This document shows, piece after piece, positions 7,620 to 15,155 of a stretch of 55,735 nucleotides of DNA. This stretch comes from Flavobacteriaceae bacterium (GTDB lineage: Bacteria > Bacteroidota > Bacteroidia > Flavobacteriales > Flavobacteriaceae). Position 1 is the first letter of the stretch. Every line of letters begins with the position of its first letter. A program made the translations under genes and the position numbers. Under the pieces are notes generated by a model. It worked only from the letters and a program-made list of their open reading frames with translations. It ran no database searches and had not been told where the DNA came from. The stretch spans positions 1-55,735 of the forward strand of contig JAGKWW010000024.1 of NCBI GenBank assembly GCA_021151665.1. Reading direction: 5' to 3'.

Positions 7620-8504
7620 TTATATCTGCCTGAGCGCCATTGGTACTTCCATCAGTAATATCTCGGCATCAGGGCTGGTGGCTGTCAGGTTTATCGCCTC
7701 AGTATCCCAAACACCGAGCCCATCGCGACGATTCAGTTCGATGCCTCCCACATTAAAGCTGCCTTCCAGTACAAACAAATATACGCCATTGCCGGGTTTC
7801 TTTATGGTGTATTCTGTTGCGAAATCCTTATCAAATTTCCCCATGTGGAACCACGCATCCTGATGAATCCAAACGCCGGCGTCGTCAGGATTTGGTGAAA
7901 GTACCTGCTGTAGCTTGTTGTGCCTGTCGGCTTCGTTAAGGGTAATCTGGTCGTACCGTGGCGTTACATTACGCTTATTCGGGAACACCCATATCTGCAG
8001 GAATTTGGTTAGCTTGTCGGCATTGCGGTTGTATTCGCTGTGGTAAATTCCGGTACCGGCGCTCATCACCTGTATGTCGCCTTTACTGATTACGGCAGCG
8101 GTGCCCATACTGTCCTTATGCTCAAGGTCGCCTTCCAGCGGAATCGAGATGATCTCCATATTATCATGCGGATGCGTACCGAAGCCCATGCCGGGATCTA
8201 CGCGGTCATCATTCAGTACCCGCAAAACACCAAAGTGCATCCTGTCGGGATTCTGGTAATTGGCAAAACTGAAGGTGTGGTGGCTGTCGAGCCATCCGTG
8301 GTTGGCATGGCCGCGTGTTTCGGCCTTATGCAAAACTGTATTTTCCATAACTAATGATTTTGTGTTGGGTAAATGATTAAAGCCAATGGGTTCGAGCGGC
8401 TTCAGCTCCTCTATATCGTTTTTGAGCGTATCGCCCAAAGCCGAGCCGGCTACGAACATCCCTGTTCCCATCAGCCCTTTTTTTATAAATTCTTTCCTGT
8501 CCAT
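7620..8504 (-). CDS. Pirin-family protein with export-like N-terminus
   Basis: A 294-residue bicupin of the pirin/YhhW type. Metal-site residues are visible in GTHPHDNMEIISIPLEG (two His and a Glu), with HSE (TGIYHSEYNRN) as the later His ligand. Known members bind Fe and act as quercetin dioxygenase-like enzymes or redox-sensing partners. The ATG at 8504 gives MDRKEFIKKGLMGTGMFVAG, which looks like a Tat-type or other export leader, with RK in place of twin Arg. A start at 8349 (MENTVLHK) would give the usual cytoplasmic length of about 242 residues. The promoter at 8530-8573 supports the longer form. The neighbouring regulator at 8794-9381 may control it. Confidence 0.85.
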   Translation of the reverse strand: MDRKEFIKKGLMGTGMFVAGSALGDTLKNDIEELKPLEPIGFNHLPNTKSLVMENTVLHKAETRGHANHGWLDSHHTFSFANYQNPDRMHFGVLRVLNDDRVDPGMGFGTHPHDNMEIISIPLEGDLEHKDSMGTAAVISKGDIQVMSAGTGIYHSEYNRNADKLTKFLQIWVFPNKRNVTPRYDQITLNEADRHNKLQQVLSPNPDDAGVWIHQDAWFHMGKFDKDFATEYTIKKPGNGVYLFVLEGSFNVGGIELNRRDGLGVWDTEAINLTATSPDAEILLMEVPMALRQI

Positions 8505-8529
8505 GATTAGTTGCTTATTATTTACAGGA

Positions 8530-8573
8530 CAAAGTTCCGCTAATAACAAACCCTGTGCATTGAACTGGGACAA
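8530..8573 (-). promoter_or_regulatory. Promoter with Crp/Fnr-type box upstream of pirin gene 1
   Basis: On the minus strand TTGTCCCAGTTCAA (8573-8560) is followed, with its first base exactly 36 bases upstream, by GAACTTTG (8537-8530), one mismatch from TAnnTTTG. The box and its flanks match those before the second pirin gene at 45833-45876 (shared CTTGTCCnnGTTCAATGCA). The spacing matches the cco, hemN and nadA sites. The geometry fits activation by a Crp/Fnr protein bound near -42. Confidence 0.65.
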
Positions 8574-8650
8574 GAAGTTTCAGCTTCAGCTATCAGTTAT
8601 TAGCCAAAAGCCACAGGCTGCGAGCCACAAGCCACCAGCCACTATTCAGG
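8574..8650. repeat. Degenerate heptamer repeat tract
   Basis: Units of 7 bases run as TCAGCTT, CAGCTAT, CAGTTAT, TAGCCAA, AAGCCAC, AGGCTGC, GAGCCAC, AAGCCAC, CAGCCAC. The tract begins right at the edge of the pirin Crp/Fnr-type box and ends near a CCTCTCC palindrome. Confidence 0.65.
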
Positions 8651-8657
8651 CAGCTTG

Positions 8658-8692
8658 CTCACCTCTCCTTCGGAGAGGGGCAAGGGATGAGG
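8658..8692. repeat. CCTCTCC-type palindromic intergenic repeat, copy 2
   Basis: CCTCTCC-TTC-GGAGAGG is a near-perfect hairpin, with outer CTCA and TGAG able to pair. It is closely related to copy 1 at 3601-3634 and also sits beside heptamer tracts. Lacking a T run, it is not a standard terminator. Confidence 0.7.
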
Positions 8693-8696
8693 TTTT

Positions 8697-8790
8697 TAGA
8701 AATAAGCTATAAGCTAAAAGTTCAAGGTTGAGCCTGCACGCAATACTTAAACCTGAAACTTTGAACCTGAAACTTAAAAACCCGAATACT
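8697..8790. repeat. Degenerate heptamer repeat tract
   Basis: Units such as AATAAGC, TATAAGC, TAAAAGT, TCAAGGT, TGAGCCT, then AACCTGA, AACTTTG, AACCTGA, AACTTAA keep a 7-base register up to the stop of the Crp/Fnr gene. Together with the tract at 8574 and the palindrome between them, it fills nearly all of the 289-base spacer. Confidence 0.65.
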
Positions 8791-8793
8791 ATC

Positions 8794-9381
8794 TTACCCC
8801 TTCGCCAGCTTCGCGCGGGTCTTGCTTAAAAATTCGGCAGAGATGCCAAGGTAGGATGCGATGTAATGCTGCGCCACGCGTTGGGGCAGGGTAGGGTAAT
8901 GCTCAAGGAATTCGAGGTATTTTTCCATGGCCGTTTTCGAGATCGTGTTTACCAGCCTGTTTTGGGTAATGGCCAGGTGGCGCTGCAGCAGGATACGGAA
9001 AGCCCGCTCAAACCGTGGCGCTTTCAGGAAGAGTGCCTCTTTAGTTTCGGGCGAGAATTGAAGGAATTCGCAATCCTCAAGTGTTTCGATAAAGATGCGG
9101 CTGGGCTTGTCTTCATAAATTGAAAAGGAAATATCGCTCACCCAGGCATCTTCAATAGCAAATTGGAGGATAACCTCATGTCCGTTTTCATCGATATAAT
9201 ACTTGCGTACACACCCTTTTACCACAAAAGCTTCAAAGTCGCATTTTTCGCCTTCGCGCAGGAGGATTGTTTTCTTCGGCACCCTACGGTAATGCAACAA
9301 CGAATTAAACGCTTCGAGCTCTTCTTGCGAAAATGCTACGTAGCGACTGATGCTTCGGTCTATCTTGGCAAACATTTCCAT
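8794..9381 (-). CDS. Crp/Fnr-family transcriptional regulator
   Basis: A 195-residue protein with a cyclic-nucleotide-like beta-barrel domain (about residues 15-120) and a C-terminal winged helix (RVAQHYIASYLGISAEFLSK, 167-186). No cluster of N-terminal cysteines is seen, so it is not an iron-sulfur Fnr. Members of this short Bacteroidota subgroup are often near pirin or oxidative-stress genes. Here the next gene downstream is a pirin gene whose promoter carries a TTGTC-N4-TTCAA box. I infer that this regulator binds there and at the second pirin promoter. No such box is seen before its own gene. Confidence 0.9.
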   Translation of the reverse strand: MEMFAKIDRSISRYVAFSQEELEAFNSLLHYRRVPKKTILLREGEKCDFEAFVVKGCVRKYYIDENGHEVILQFAIEDAWVSDISFSIYEDKPSRIFIETLEDCEFLQFSPETKEALFLKAPRFERAFRILLQRHLAITQNRLVNTISKTAMEKYLEFLEHYPTLPQRVAQHYIASYLGISAEFLSKTRAKLAKG

Positions 9382-9405
9382 TTGTCTTGTGTTTTCATAA
9401 AAGTA

Positions 9406-9428
9406 TAAAAAAATGCCCCACAGGGCAT
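9406..9428 (-). terminator. Terminator of lipocalin-like lipoprotein gene
   Basis: On the minus strand ATGCCC-TGTG-GGGCAT is followed by a T7 run. It lies 5 bases beyond the stop of the lipoprotein gene, just before the regulator gene start. Confidence 0.8.
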
Positions 9429-9432
9429 CGTT

Positions 9433-9885
9433 TTAATTTTTGACGAATGTATCGCGAAAATACATAGGGGCCGCTTCGCTTCTTTCAATAATCAGCTTAG
9501 TCGGTGTCAGTTCGATAATCGTACGATCAAAAATAACGGAGCTCATATCGGAAGATATTAAAATATGCGAATCATTTTCTGCCAGTTCCCAATCTCCGTA
9601 ATAGGTAGAAGGGCTCTCGCCGCTACACGTGTGGTTATTTGTCCGGTTAAAGTAAGCTCCGTCGGCGCGAAACTCCTGAGTGTCATCGGTATCGCAGGGT
9701 TGAGTATAGTCAGCCCATGCGCCGGTAGTACCCAAACGCCCCTCTTTTTTGGTTTTGGTCCATATACCCGTTAGTTTTTGGGCAACCGTCATATTTTGTT
9801 CGGTTGTTGAAGCGTTGTCATCATCGCTGCATCCGATAACAGAAGCTGCACAGAAAACGGCAGCCATAAATAGAATTTTTTTCAT
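9433..9885 (-). CDS. Lipocalin-like lipoprotein
   Basis: A 150-residue protein with a lipoprotein signal (MKKILFMAAVFCAASVIGCS, lipobox VIGC). The mature part starts with an Asp-rich spacer (SDDDN), then LTGIWTKTKKEG, FRADGAYFNRTN, GDWELAENDSHILIS and LTPTKLIIER. This pattern of short beta strands is typical of the lipocalin-like domain found in many Bacteroidota lipoproteins. The ligand is unknown. A TAAATTTG element lies only 5 bases before the start codon (9891-9898), which would give a very short or absent leader. Confidence 0.82.
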   Translation of the reverse strand: MKKILFMAAVFCAASVIGCSDDDNASTTEQNMTVAQKLTGIWTKTKKEGRLGTTGAWADYTQPCDTDDTQEFRADGAYFNRTNNHTCSGESPSTYYGDWELAENDSHILISSDMSSVIFDRTIIELTPTKLIIERSEAAPMYFRDTFVKN

Positions 9886-9926
9886 GTTGGCAAATTTACA
9901 TTAAGTCGGTTATTTTTAGGTTCAAT

Positions 9927-10391
9927 TTACTGTATTACTCCCAGCCTTCTTGCAGTCTCTACTGCCTGGGTGCGCCGGCTCACTTCCAGCTTTTCAAATA
10001 GTTTTGAGGTATGGGTCTTGATAGTATTTACCGACACAAAAAGTGTGTCAGCAATCTGGGCATTGCTCAGGCCAGAAGCCATGAGCTGCAGCACTTCAAG
10101 TTCCCTCTTGCTCAGGCCGAGATTTGCAATGGCAGTCTCATTTGGTGTAAAGTCTGCCGGCGCAGGTATAAAAACCTCTTTCTCAATAATGATCGTTTCC
10201 TTTTTAGGTCGCGACAGCTTCAATGCCAGCCAGATGCCCAGCCCGGTAAACAACACGGCAATAGCACTAATATAAATGTTGAGCGCCTGGTCAATAATCA
10301 GCAGGCGGTATTCCATCCAGTTCAAAAGCAGCAGCAGGGCGGCCAGCGCCACGCCGTATACTATGATCCTGTATTTACCTGAGAGGGCCAT
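9927..10391 (-). CDS. Membrane-anchored LuxR-type HTH regulator
   Basis: A 154-residue protein with two predicted transmembrane helices (about residues 8-22 and 35-57) and a C-terminal LuxR/NarL helix-turn-helix (LSKRELEVLQLMASGLSNAQ, about 90-109, then IADTLFVSVNTIKTHTSKLF). There is no receiver domain. The DNA-binding part would face the cytoplasm while the helices sit in the membrane. A longer frame opening at 10490 overlaps the permease gene and is rejected. A promoter at 10403-10433 supports the ATG at 10391. It follows an ABC transporter with a thioredoxin domain, whose state it could sense. That link is inference. Confidence 0.85.
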   Translation of the reverse strand: MALSGKYRIIVYGVALAALLLLLNWMEYRLLIIDQALNIYISAIAVLFTGLGIWLALKLSRPKKETIIIEKEVFIPAPADFTPNETAIANLGLSKRELEVLQLMASGLSNAQIADTLFVSVNTIKTHTSKLFEKLEVSRRTQAVETARRLGVIQ

Positions 10392-10402
10392 TTGCTTTTT
10401 AT

Positions 10403-10433
10403 CAAATATACTATTTTGCGCCTTCCAGCCCAA
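10403..10433 (-). promoter_or_regulatory. Promoter of the LuxR-type regulator gene
   Basis: On the minus strand TTG (10433-10431), a 20-base spacer and TATATTTG (10410-10403) match the Bacteroidota -33/-7 pattern. The -33 part lies inside the end of the permease gene, so the regulator can be expressed apart from the transporter. Confidence 0.55.
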
Positions 10434-12621
10434 GCGCATCGCGCAGCAGCTTTTCAAAGTTAGCTTCAGACGGACGCGGCATTTCAGCATTCACAAGGTT
10501 GCCCTGAGGGTCTATCAGTATAAATCTCGGAATGCCCTCAATATTATAGGCATTGCTAAAGGCATCAGAATTGGTAAGCCATAACTGCAGTACGGATTTC
10601 GATTTGGTTTTCGCCTCCATTATCCACGGCTCCGGCTTGCTGTCCATGCTGGCGGCTACAAAATGTACCGGTTGGTTTTTGTACTTGATGGCGATGCGCT
10701 CAAATTGCGGCGACTCCTGACGACAGGGTCCGCACCACGTAGCCCATACATCGATCGCTACAAATTTACCTTTCAGTTGCGAGAGATCTGTTTTTTGACC
10801 GTTTAGCGCCAGCGCTTCAAATATAGGGGCGGGCTTGCCTTTCGAAAGGCTTTCGGCTATTTTATAATTATGGACAGTGTTCGCACGGTAATTGGCACTG
10901 CCAAACAGCGGCGAGTATTCCGCCATCAGTCCGCTTCTTTCATCAGATGTTGCCGCTTCCTTCACACTTTTATTCAGCTGCCAGTAGAGCATCTTATCGC
11001 GGAAGGTACCGGCAGGCATCTGCTTTATCGCTAAAAGGCCTTTTGTGTTTTCGTCTAAGTCTTCCTTATTGTTTTTAACGATGCTGCTCCTCACATAGTT
11101 AAAGTAATTTTCGTCACCTAAGAGGCTTTCATCGTTAAACGGAACCATCGCCTTCATTTCCTTGATGTCGGCAGATTCGGCTGTTTCTTTGCCCGGAAAC
11201 TGCAGGTCGCGCAGCTTCAGGTAAGAATTCCAGTGATTGATATATCTAATAGTAAGGATCTTTTTGTTCTTATCGAGAAAATCCTTCCTCGGTATGTAGT
11301 TGTCGATGGTTTTAAATTTATTGGATGCTTTCATCTTATCTTTCCATTCGCTCACAAGGGCATCGGTAAAACGTTCAGGCTGGTCTACCCAGGTTTTATT
11401 CTGGAGGTAATATTCTACTGGATCCCAATATTCCTTTTCGGCCTGGTACTGGTTTTCGGCCAGCCTTGTACCCAGTATTTTCATTTTCGCCTGCCGGTTG
11501 TATAGCTCAATATCAAAATCAAGGCTGTCGCGGTCGGATAGTATCACCTCCTGGCGCACGGCATTGTCAAGTATCAGGAAATAGGAGTCCAGCGGCAATT
11601 TTCGCTTGATTACGCCATGAAAAATTCCGTCTTTTATCGGCATCGTGGCAATGGTATCGCCCACAAGCCTATCAATAAGGTAGGCGTTTTGAATGTTCAT
11701 ATCGCTCGATATCTTTCCGCCCAGCACTGTTTCGCTATAGGGCATTAGGGTATTTGGGATAAGCATATACCAGGTTAACCCGCCAAATATCAGCAACACA
11801 ACTGCAAGGCTAATCGTCCGGGATGGTTTGCCGAAAAAAGCCCTTCCGATCTTTTTGTGCCTGTACCACTGGAAGCCAATATACAACAGTAATGTCCCCA
11901 AAAGAATTGACACGACATCCGTATAGGTAAACCAATAACCGAGCTCGGAGCCCTCCGGATGGGAAGCTACCCGGCTAAGGATATCATAGGGGTACCAGTC
12001 GGGTGTAACTTTAAATCCGCTAAGAAACAGGTATAACAACAAGCCGACAAAGCCGATTACAATAGCCCAGATAAAGCTCGGAATAAGCACTGCAATCATA
12101 AACTGAAGCGCGGTAAGCATAAGGGCTGCTACAAAAAGCCTTGAGGCAAGCTGAAGCAAGGGAACCCAGGGAATTTCGAAAATGGCATTTTTAGGGTATT
12201 CAACAACATAACTGATGGCCCAGGCAGCCAACATGCCCACCAGTATAAACGAAAGTATTGCGATGAGGTTGGAAATAAGTACCACGGTAAATTTCGCAAA
12301 ATACAGCTTCCACTTTTCAATGGGTTGGGTTTCCATCAGCTGCCAGCCGCCATTGCGATGGTCAAGCTGTGCTATCCTGCTCGTTACGATGATAATGAGC
12401 AGCGGGAAAAAGAAACCGGCAAATGGATTTACCGCTTCCCGGAAGAACGTCATGAAATAGTTGGCGGGTACACCGGCCGCAGCATTCGGTTCTTTAACGA
12501 ATGACAGTACCGTGGCATAAAGCAGGGGAGTGAAAGCCCCGAGTATTATACTCAGCAGGTAAAACCCGGTGCCTTTGGTTTTTATATGTTCGGCTTTTAA
12601 TGCCGTGGTAAAATTTTGCAT
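10411..12621 (-). CDS. ABC-2 permease fused to a periplasmic TlpA-like thioredoxin domain
   Basis: A 736-residue fusion. Residues 1-255 form an ABC-2 type permease with about six membrane helices (near 18-41, 66-82, 107-139, 153-180, 183-203, 228-251). A seventh helix (269-288) leads to a large soluble part. Residues about 295-385 look like the beta-rich domain that precedes TlpA in many Bacteroidota proteins (DUF4369-like), followed by a helical segment. The last 145 residues are a thioredoxin fold with the active site WCGPC at 629-633 and a cis-Pro motif GIPRF at 696-700. The soluble part is predicted periplasmic. The ABC ATPase gene lies 22 bases upstream. I do not know this architecture as a named family. 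The substrate is unknown. Confidence 0.9.
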   Translation of the reverse strand: MQNFTTALKAEHIKTKGTGFYLLSIILGAFTPLLYATVLSFVKEPNAAAGVPANYFMTFFREAVNPFAGFFFPLLIIIVTSRIAQLDHRNGGWQLMETQPIEKWKLYFAKFTVVLISNLIAILSFILVGMLAAWAISYVVEYPKNAIFEIPWVPLLQLASRLFVAALMLTALQFMIAVLIPSFIWAIVIGFVGLLLYLFLSGFKVTPDWYPYDILSRVASHPEGSELGYWFTYTDVVSILLGTLLLYIGFQWYRHKKIGRAFFGKPSRTISLAVVLLIFGGLTWYMLIPNTLMPYSETVLGGKISSDMNIQNAYLIDRLVGDTIATMPIKDGIFHGVIKRKLPLDSYFLILDNAVRQEVILSDRDSLDFDIELYNRQAKMKILGTRLAENQYQAEKEYWDPVEYYLQNKTWVDQPERFTDALVSEWKDKMKASNKFKTIDNYIPRKDFLDKNKKILTIRYINHWNSYLKLRDLQFPGKETAESADIKEMKAMVPFNDESLLGDENYFNYVRSSIVKNNKEDLDENTKGLLAIKQMPAGTFRDKMLYWQLNKSVKEAATSDERSGLMAEYSPLFGSANYRANTVHNYKIAESLSKGKPAPIFEALALNGQKTDLSQLKGKFVAIDVWATWCGPCRQESPQFERIAIKYKNQPVHFVAASMDSKPEPWIMEAKTKSKSVLQLWLTNSDAFSNAYNIEGIPRFILIDPQGNLVNAEMPRPSEANFEKLLRDALGLEGAK

Positions 12622-12643
12622 TTCAGTAAGTTTAGTTGGTTGG

Positions 12644-13552
12644 TTATTTCTGGCGGATGAGTTGCATAAACCATTCCTCGAGCCCGTTCAGTATCTTCAG
12701 TTCATACAGTTCGGCGCCCTGGCTAACGAGATTGCGGGTAAACTCCGGTATGGCTTCGCGGCTGTCAAAATCCAGCAGTATCTGGTTGTTATCCAGAGTA
12801 GCGCCGGGATAGGTTTCTATCAGGCGGGTATGCCATTGTGCAGCGTCCTTTACAGTAAGTTGAACTTTGCATGCGCCGGACTGGGCAGAGAGTTCGGCAA
12901 TCGTTCCCTCAAAGCGCATCTTTCCGTTGCTGATGATGCCTACGTGCGTACACATGCGCTCTATCTCGGCCAAAAGGTGGCTTGATACAAATATGGTTAT
13001 ACCTTTTTCGCGGTTCAGTTTTACCAGCAGTTGCCTGATGTCGCGCATACCGTTTGGGTCGAGGCCGTTTACCGGCTCATCAAGCAGTAAGAGGTCGGGT
13101 TCACTAAGCAATGCCATCGCGATGGCCAGCCTTTGCTTCATCCCAAGCGAGTATTGCTTTACCTTGCGTTTGGCATCGCGGGTAAGCTCTACTAATTCCA
13201 GCGCCTCAGCAATGCGGCTTTCAGGAATGTTACGCAGCGTGGCGATATATTTCAGGTTGTTATACCCGTTGAGATGCAGGTAAAGCGCCGGGCTTTCTAC
13301 AAGCGACCCCACGTTTTCAAACACCTGCGGGAGTTGGCTTTGAAGCGGCTTCCCGAAAAGTGAGATGCTGTTGCCCTGCTCGGGCAGAATCCCCGTGAGC
13401 AAACGCATTGTGGTCGACTTGCCCGCGCCGTTAGGCCCAAGGAAACCATAAATGGAACCCTTCGGGATGTTCAGCGATACGTTGTCGAGTACTTTGCGGT
13501 ATTTGTTAAAACTGAAATTGAGAGATTGTGCCTGTATAATATAGTCGGACAT
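12644..13552 (-). CDS. ABC transporter ATP-binding protein
   Basis: A 302-residue ATPase. Walker A is GPNGAGKST (39-47), the signature region is YSLGMKQRLAIA (a degenerate form usual for this subgroup), Walker B is LLLLDEP, and the H-loop is FVSSHLL. It resembles BcrA/lantibiotic-export type ATPases that pair with ABC-2 permeases. The ATG at 13552 is chosen because the open extension upstream (to 13636) crosses the promoter region of the divergent yaaA gene. It energises the fused permease-thioredoxin encoded 22 bases downstream. Confidence 0.93.
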   Translation of the reverse strand: MSDYIIQAQSLNFSFNKYRKVLDNVSLNIPKGSIYGFLGPNGAGKSTTMRLLTGILPEQGNSISLFGKPLQSQLPQVFENVGSLVESPALYLHLNGYNNLKYIATLRNIPESRIAEALELVELTRDAKRKVKQYSLGMKQRLAIAMALLSEPDLLLLDEPVNGLDPNGMRDIRQLLVKLNREKGITIFVSSHLLAEIERMCTHVGIISNGKMRFEGTIAELSAQSGACKVQLTVKDAAQWHTRLIETYPGATLDNNQILLDFDSREAIPEFTRNLVSQGAELYELKILNGLEEWFMQLIRQK

Positions 13553-13595
13553 GATTGTAGTTGGTTTTCGGCTAATATAGGAAAATACTTTTAAC

Positions 13596-13626
13596 TTGTA
13601 CGGATGCCTACTCCTCACTACATTTG
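13596..13626 (+). promoter_or_regulatory. yaaA promoter
   Basis: TTG (13596-13598), a 20-base spacer and TACATTTG (13619-13626) match the Bacteroidota -33/-7 pattern. The TTG inside the -7 element cannot be the start codon, which supports the ATG at 13645. Confidence 0.65.
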
Positions 13627-13644
13627 GGTAAAGCAAATCTGTTT

Positions 13645-14406
13645 ATGAAGATCGTTATATCGCCTGCCAAAACCCTCGACTTTGAATCGAAACTGCCTAC
13701 ACGAAAGCACACGCAGTTACAGTTTGCCGAGAAAGCTGCTATTGTACACGCCGAATTAAAGGAAAAAACACCAAACGAACTGCGGGAACTTATGGATATC
13801 TCGGATAAGCTGGCCGACCTTAACTGGCAACGCAACCAGGAGTGGCAAATGCCTTTTACTTCAAAGAATGCAAGGCCTGCGGTATATGCCTTTAATGGCG
13901 ATGTGTACACCGGGCTGGATGCCTATACCATTCCGGTAACCAAGCTGAAGAGATTACAGGATTCGCTACGGATACTTTCAGGTTTGTATGGATTGCTGAA
14001 GCCACTCGACCTCATACAGCCGTACCGCCTGGAAATGGGTACAAAGCTGGAAGTAGGGGAGAATAAAGAGTTGTATTCATTCTGGAAGGAAACGATAACT
14101 GGTGCGTTAAATGAAGAATTAAAGGATGGCGAACTATTCGTTAACCTTGCAAGCAAGGAATATTTTGATGCGGTAGACGTCAAAGCGCTGAAAGTCCCCG
14201 TGATTACCCCGGAATTTAAAGACTACAGCAAGGAAGGGGAACTGCGCATGGTGAGTTTCTTTGCGAAAAAAGCCCGCGGCATGATGGTGCGCTATATCAT
14301 CGACCACAACGTAAAAACACTCAAAGGCCTTAAAGGTTTTAATTATGACGGATATAGCTTTGATCCGTCATTATCCGACAAGGCTACCTTAGTTTATACC
14401 CGCTAA
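13645..14406 (+). CDS. yaaA: Peroxide stress protein YaaA
   Basis: A 253-residue cytoplasmic protein of the YaaA/DUF328 family. It starts MKIVISPAKTLDFESKLPTR, and contains RPAVYAFNGDVYTGLD near 73-88 and LSGLYGLLKPLDLIQPYRLE near 112-131, all family hallmarks. In E. coli YaaA limits free iron and DNA damage during peroxide stress. Its stop codon shares a base with the next start (TAATG), so translation is coupled to the following unknown gene. Confidence 0.95.
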   Translation: MKIVISPAKTLDFESKLPTRKHTQLQFAEKAAIVHAELKEKTPNELRELMDISDKLADLNWQRNQEWQMPFTSKNARPAVYAFNGDVYTGLDAYTIPVTKLKRLQDSLRILSGLYGLLKPLDLIQPYRLEMGTKLEVGENKELYSFWKETITGALNEELKDGELFVNLASKEYFDAVDVKALKVPVITPEFKDYSKEGELRMVSFFAKKARGMMVRYIIDHNVKTLKGLKGFNYDGYSFDPSLSDKATLVYTR

Positions 14407-14894
14407 TGAAATATAGCTTAAATTTTATCGTAGATGAACAGCCGGAAACATATGTGAAGAGAAAGTATGTCAAAATCAATAGGCGTAACAAAGATGAGGT
14501 ACTGCGTGACTACAGAGAGACAGTCTATGCATGGTCCTTAAGCCGCCTTACCAATTACAATCCAGCTCCGGACTTTTGGGGCTATCAGCAAAGCGTATTG
14601 CAAAAAGCGGGAGTTTTAGAAGCGGACGATGTTGCAGGTTTGCTAAATGCAGGCTACACATTTGAATTCGGATTTGAGTTAAAAGATGGAGATGTGCTCA
14701 AAATAACCTACTCCTACAAAAATCCTGCAATAATACGGAGAACCAGGCCTTACCTTTCGGATGCAGGGGATATTCTCTTGCAATTTAATGGTGAATCATG
14801 GCAGCAGAAGAGTTTTACACCATATCCTACGGAAAATCTGCGTAAAGGAATTCTATTAGTTACGCTACAACAAAACCCCTATACTAAAGGTTAG
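14406..14894 (+). CDS. Protein of unknown function, coupled to yaaA
   Basis: A 162-residue soluble protein starting MKYSLNFIVDEQPETYVKRK. It has no signal peptide, no membrane helix and no motif I recognise. It is rich in basic and aromatic residues, and its end (SFTPYPTENLRKGILLVTLQ) looks like beta strands. The start overlaps the yaaA stop by one base, so it is expressed with yaaA. No terminator is evident in the AT-rich sequence that follows. Confidence 0.75.
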   Translation: MKYSLNFIVDEQPETYVKRKYVKINRRNKDEVLRDYRETVYAWSLSRLTNYNPAPDFWGYQQSVLQKAGVLEADDVAGLLNAGYTFEFGFELKDGDVLKITYSYKNPAIIRRTRPYLSDAGDILLQFNGESWQQKSFTPYPTENLRKGILLVTLQQNPYTKG

Positions 14895-15094
14895 GTTTTT
14901 TAATGCTTATTGGCCTTACTCTTTCCGACAGTCTTTACATGCTGCAGGCAATTTTGAAATAGTCATTGGTTGATAGAGTGTCACAATCTTGAGCCTCAAA
15001 ATTTGGTAGGCGTCCGGGCGCTTTTTAAGGCTACAGCATCTACCCAAGACTATCGGATAAACATCCCTTGTTTTTACACGATGAGCTTATAAGC

Positions 15095-15136
15095 AAAAAA
15101 GCTGCTGAGCCCCTAGGCCTAAGGAGCTCAGCAGCT
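15095..15136 (-). terminator. Long hairpin terminator of the emr operon
   Basis: AGCTGCTGAGC and GCTCAGCAGCT form an 11-base perfect stem that continues with one mismatch into CCT/AGG pairing. On the minus strand it is followed by T6. It lies 20 bases past the stop of the MFS gene. The rest of the 261-base spacer (14895-15094) shows no gene or RNA I can support. Confidence 0.8.
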
Positions 15137-15155
15137 GATAGCTTAACCGCTTTCT

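Noticed and set aside
14895..15094. Spacer after the yaaA operon examined for a tRNA or structured RNA
   Set aside because: No tRNA-type TTCGAATC-like arm or other recognisable RNA feature was found; only the emr terminator at its right end is supported.
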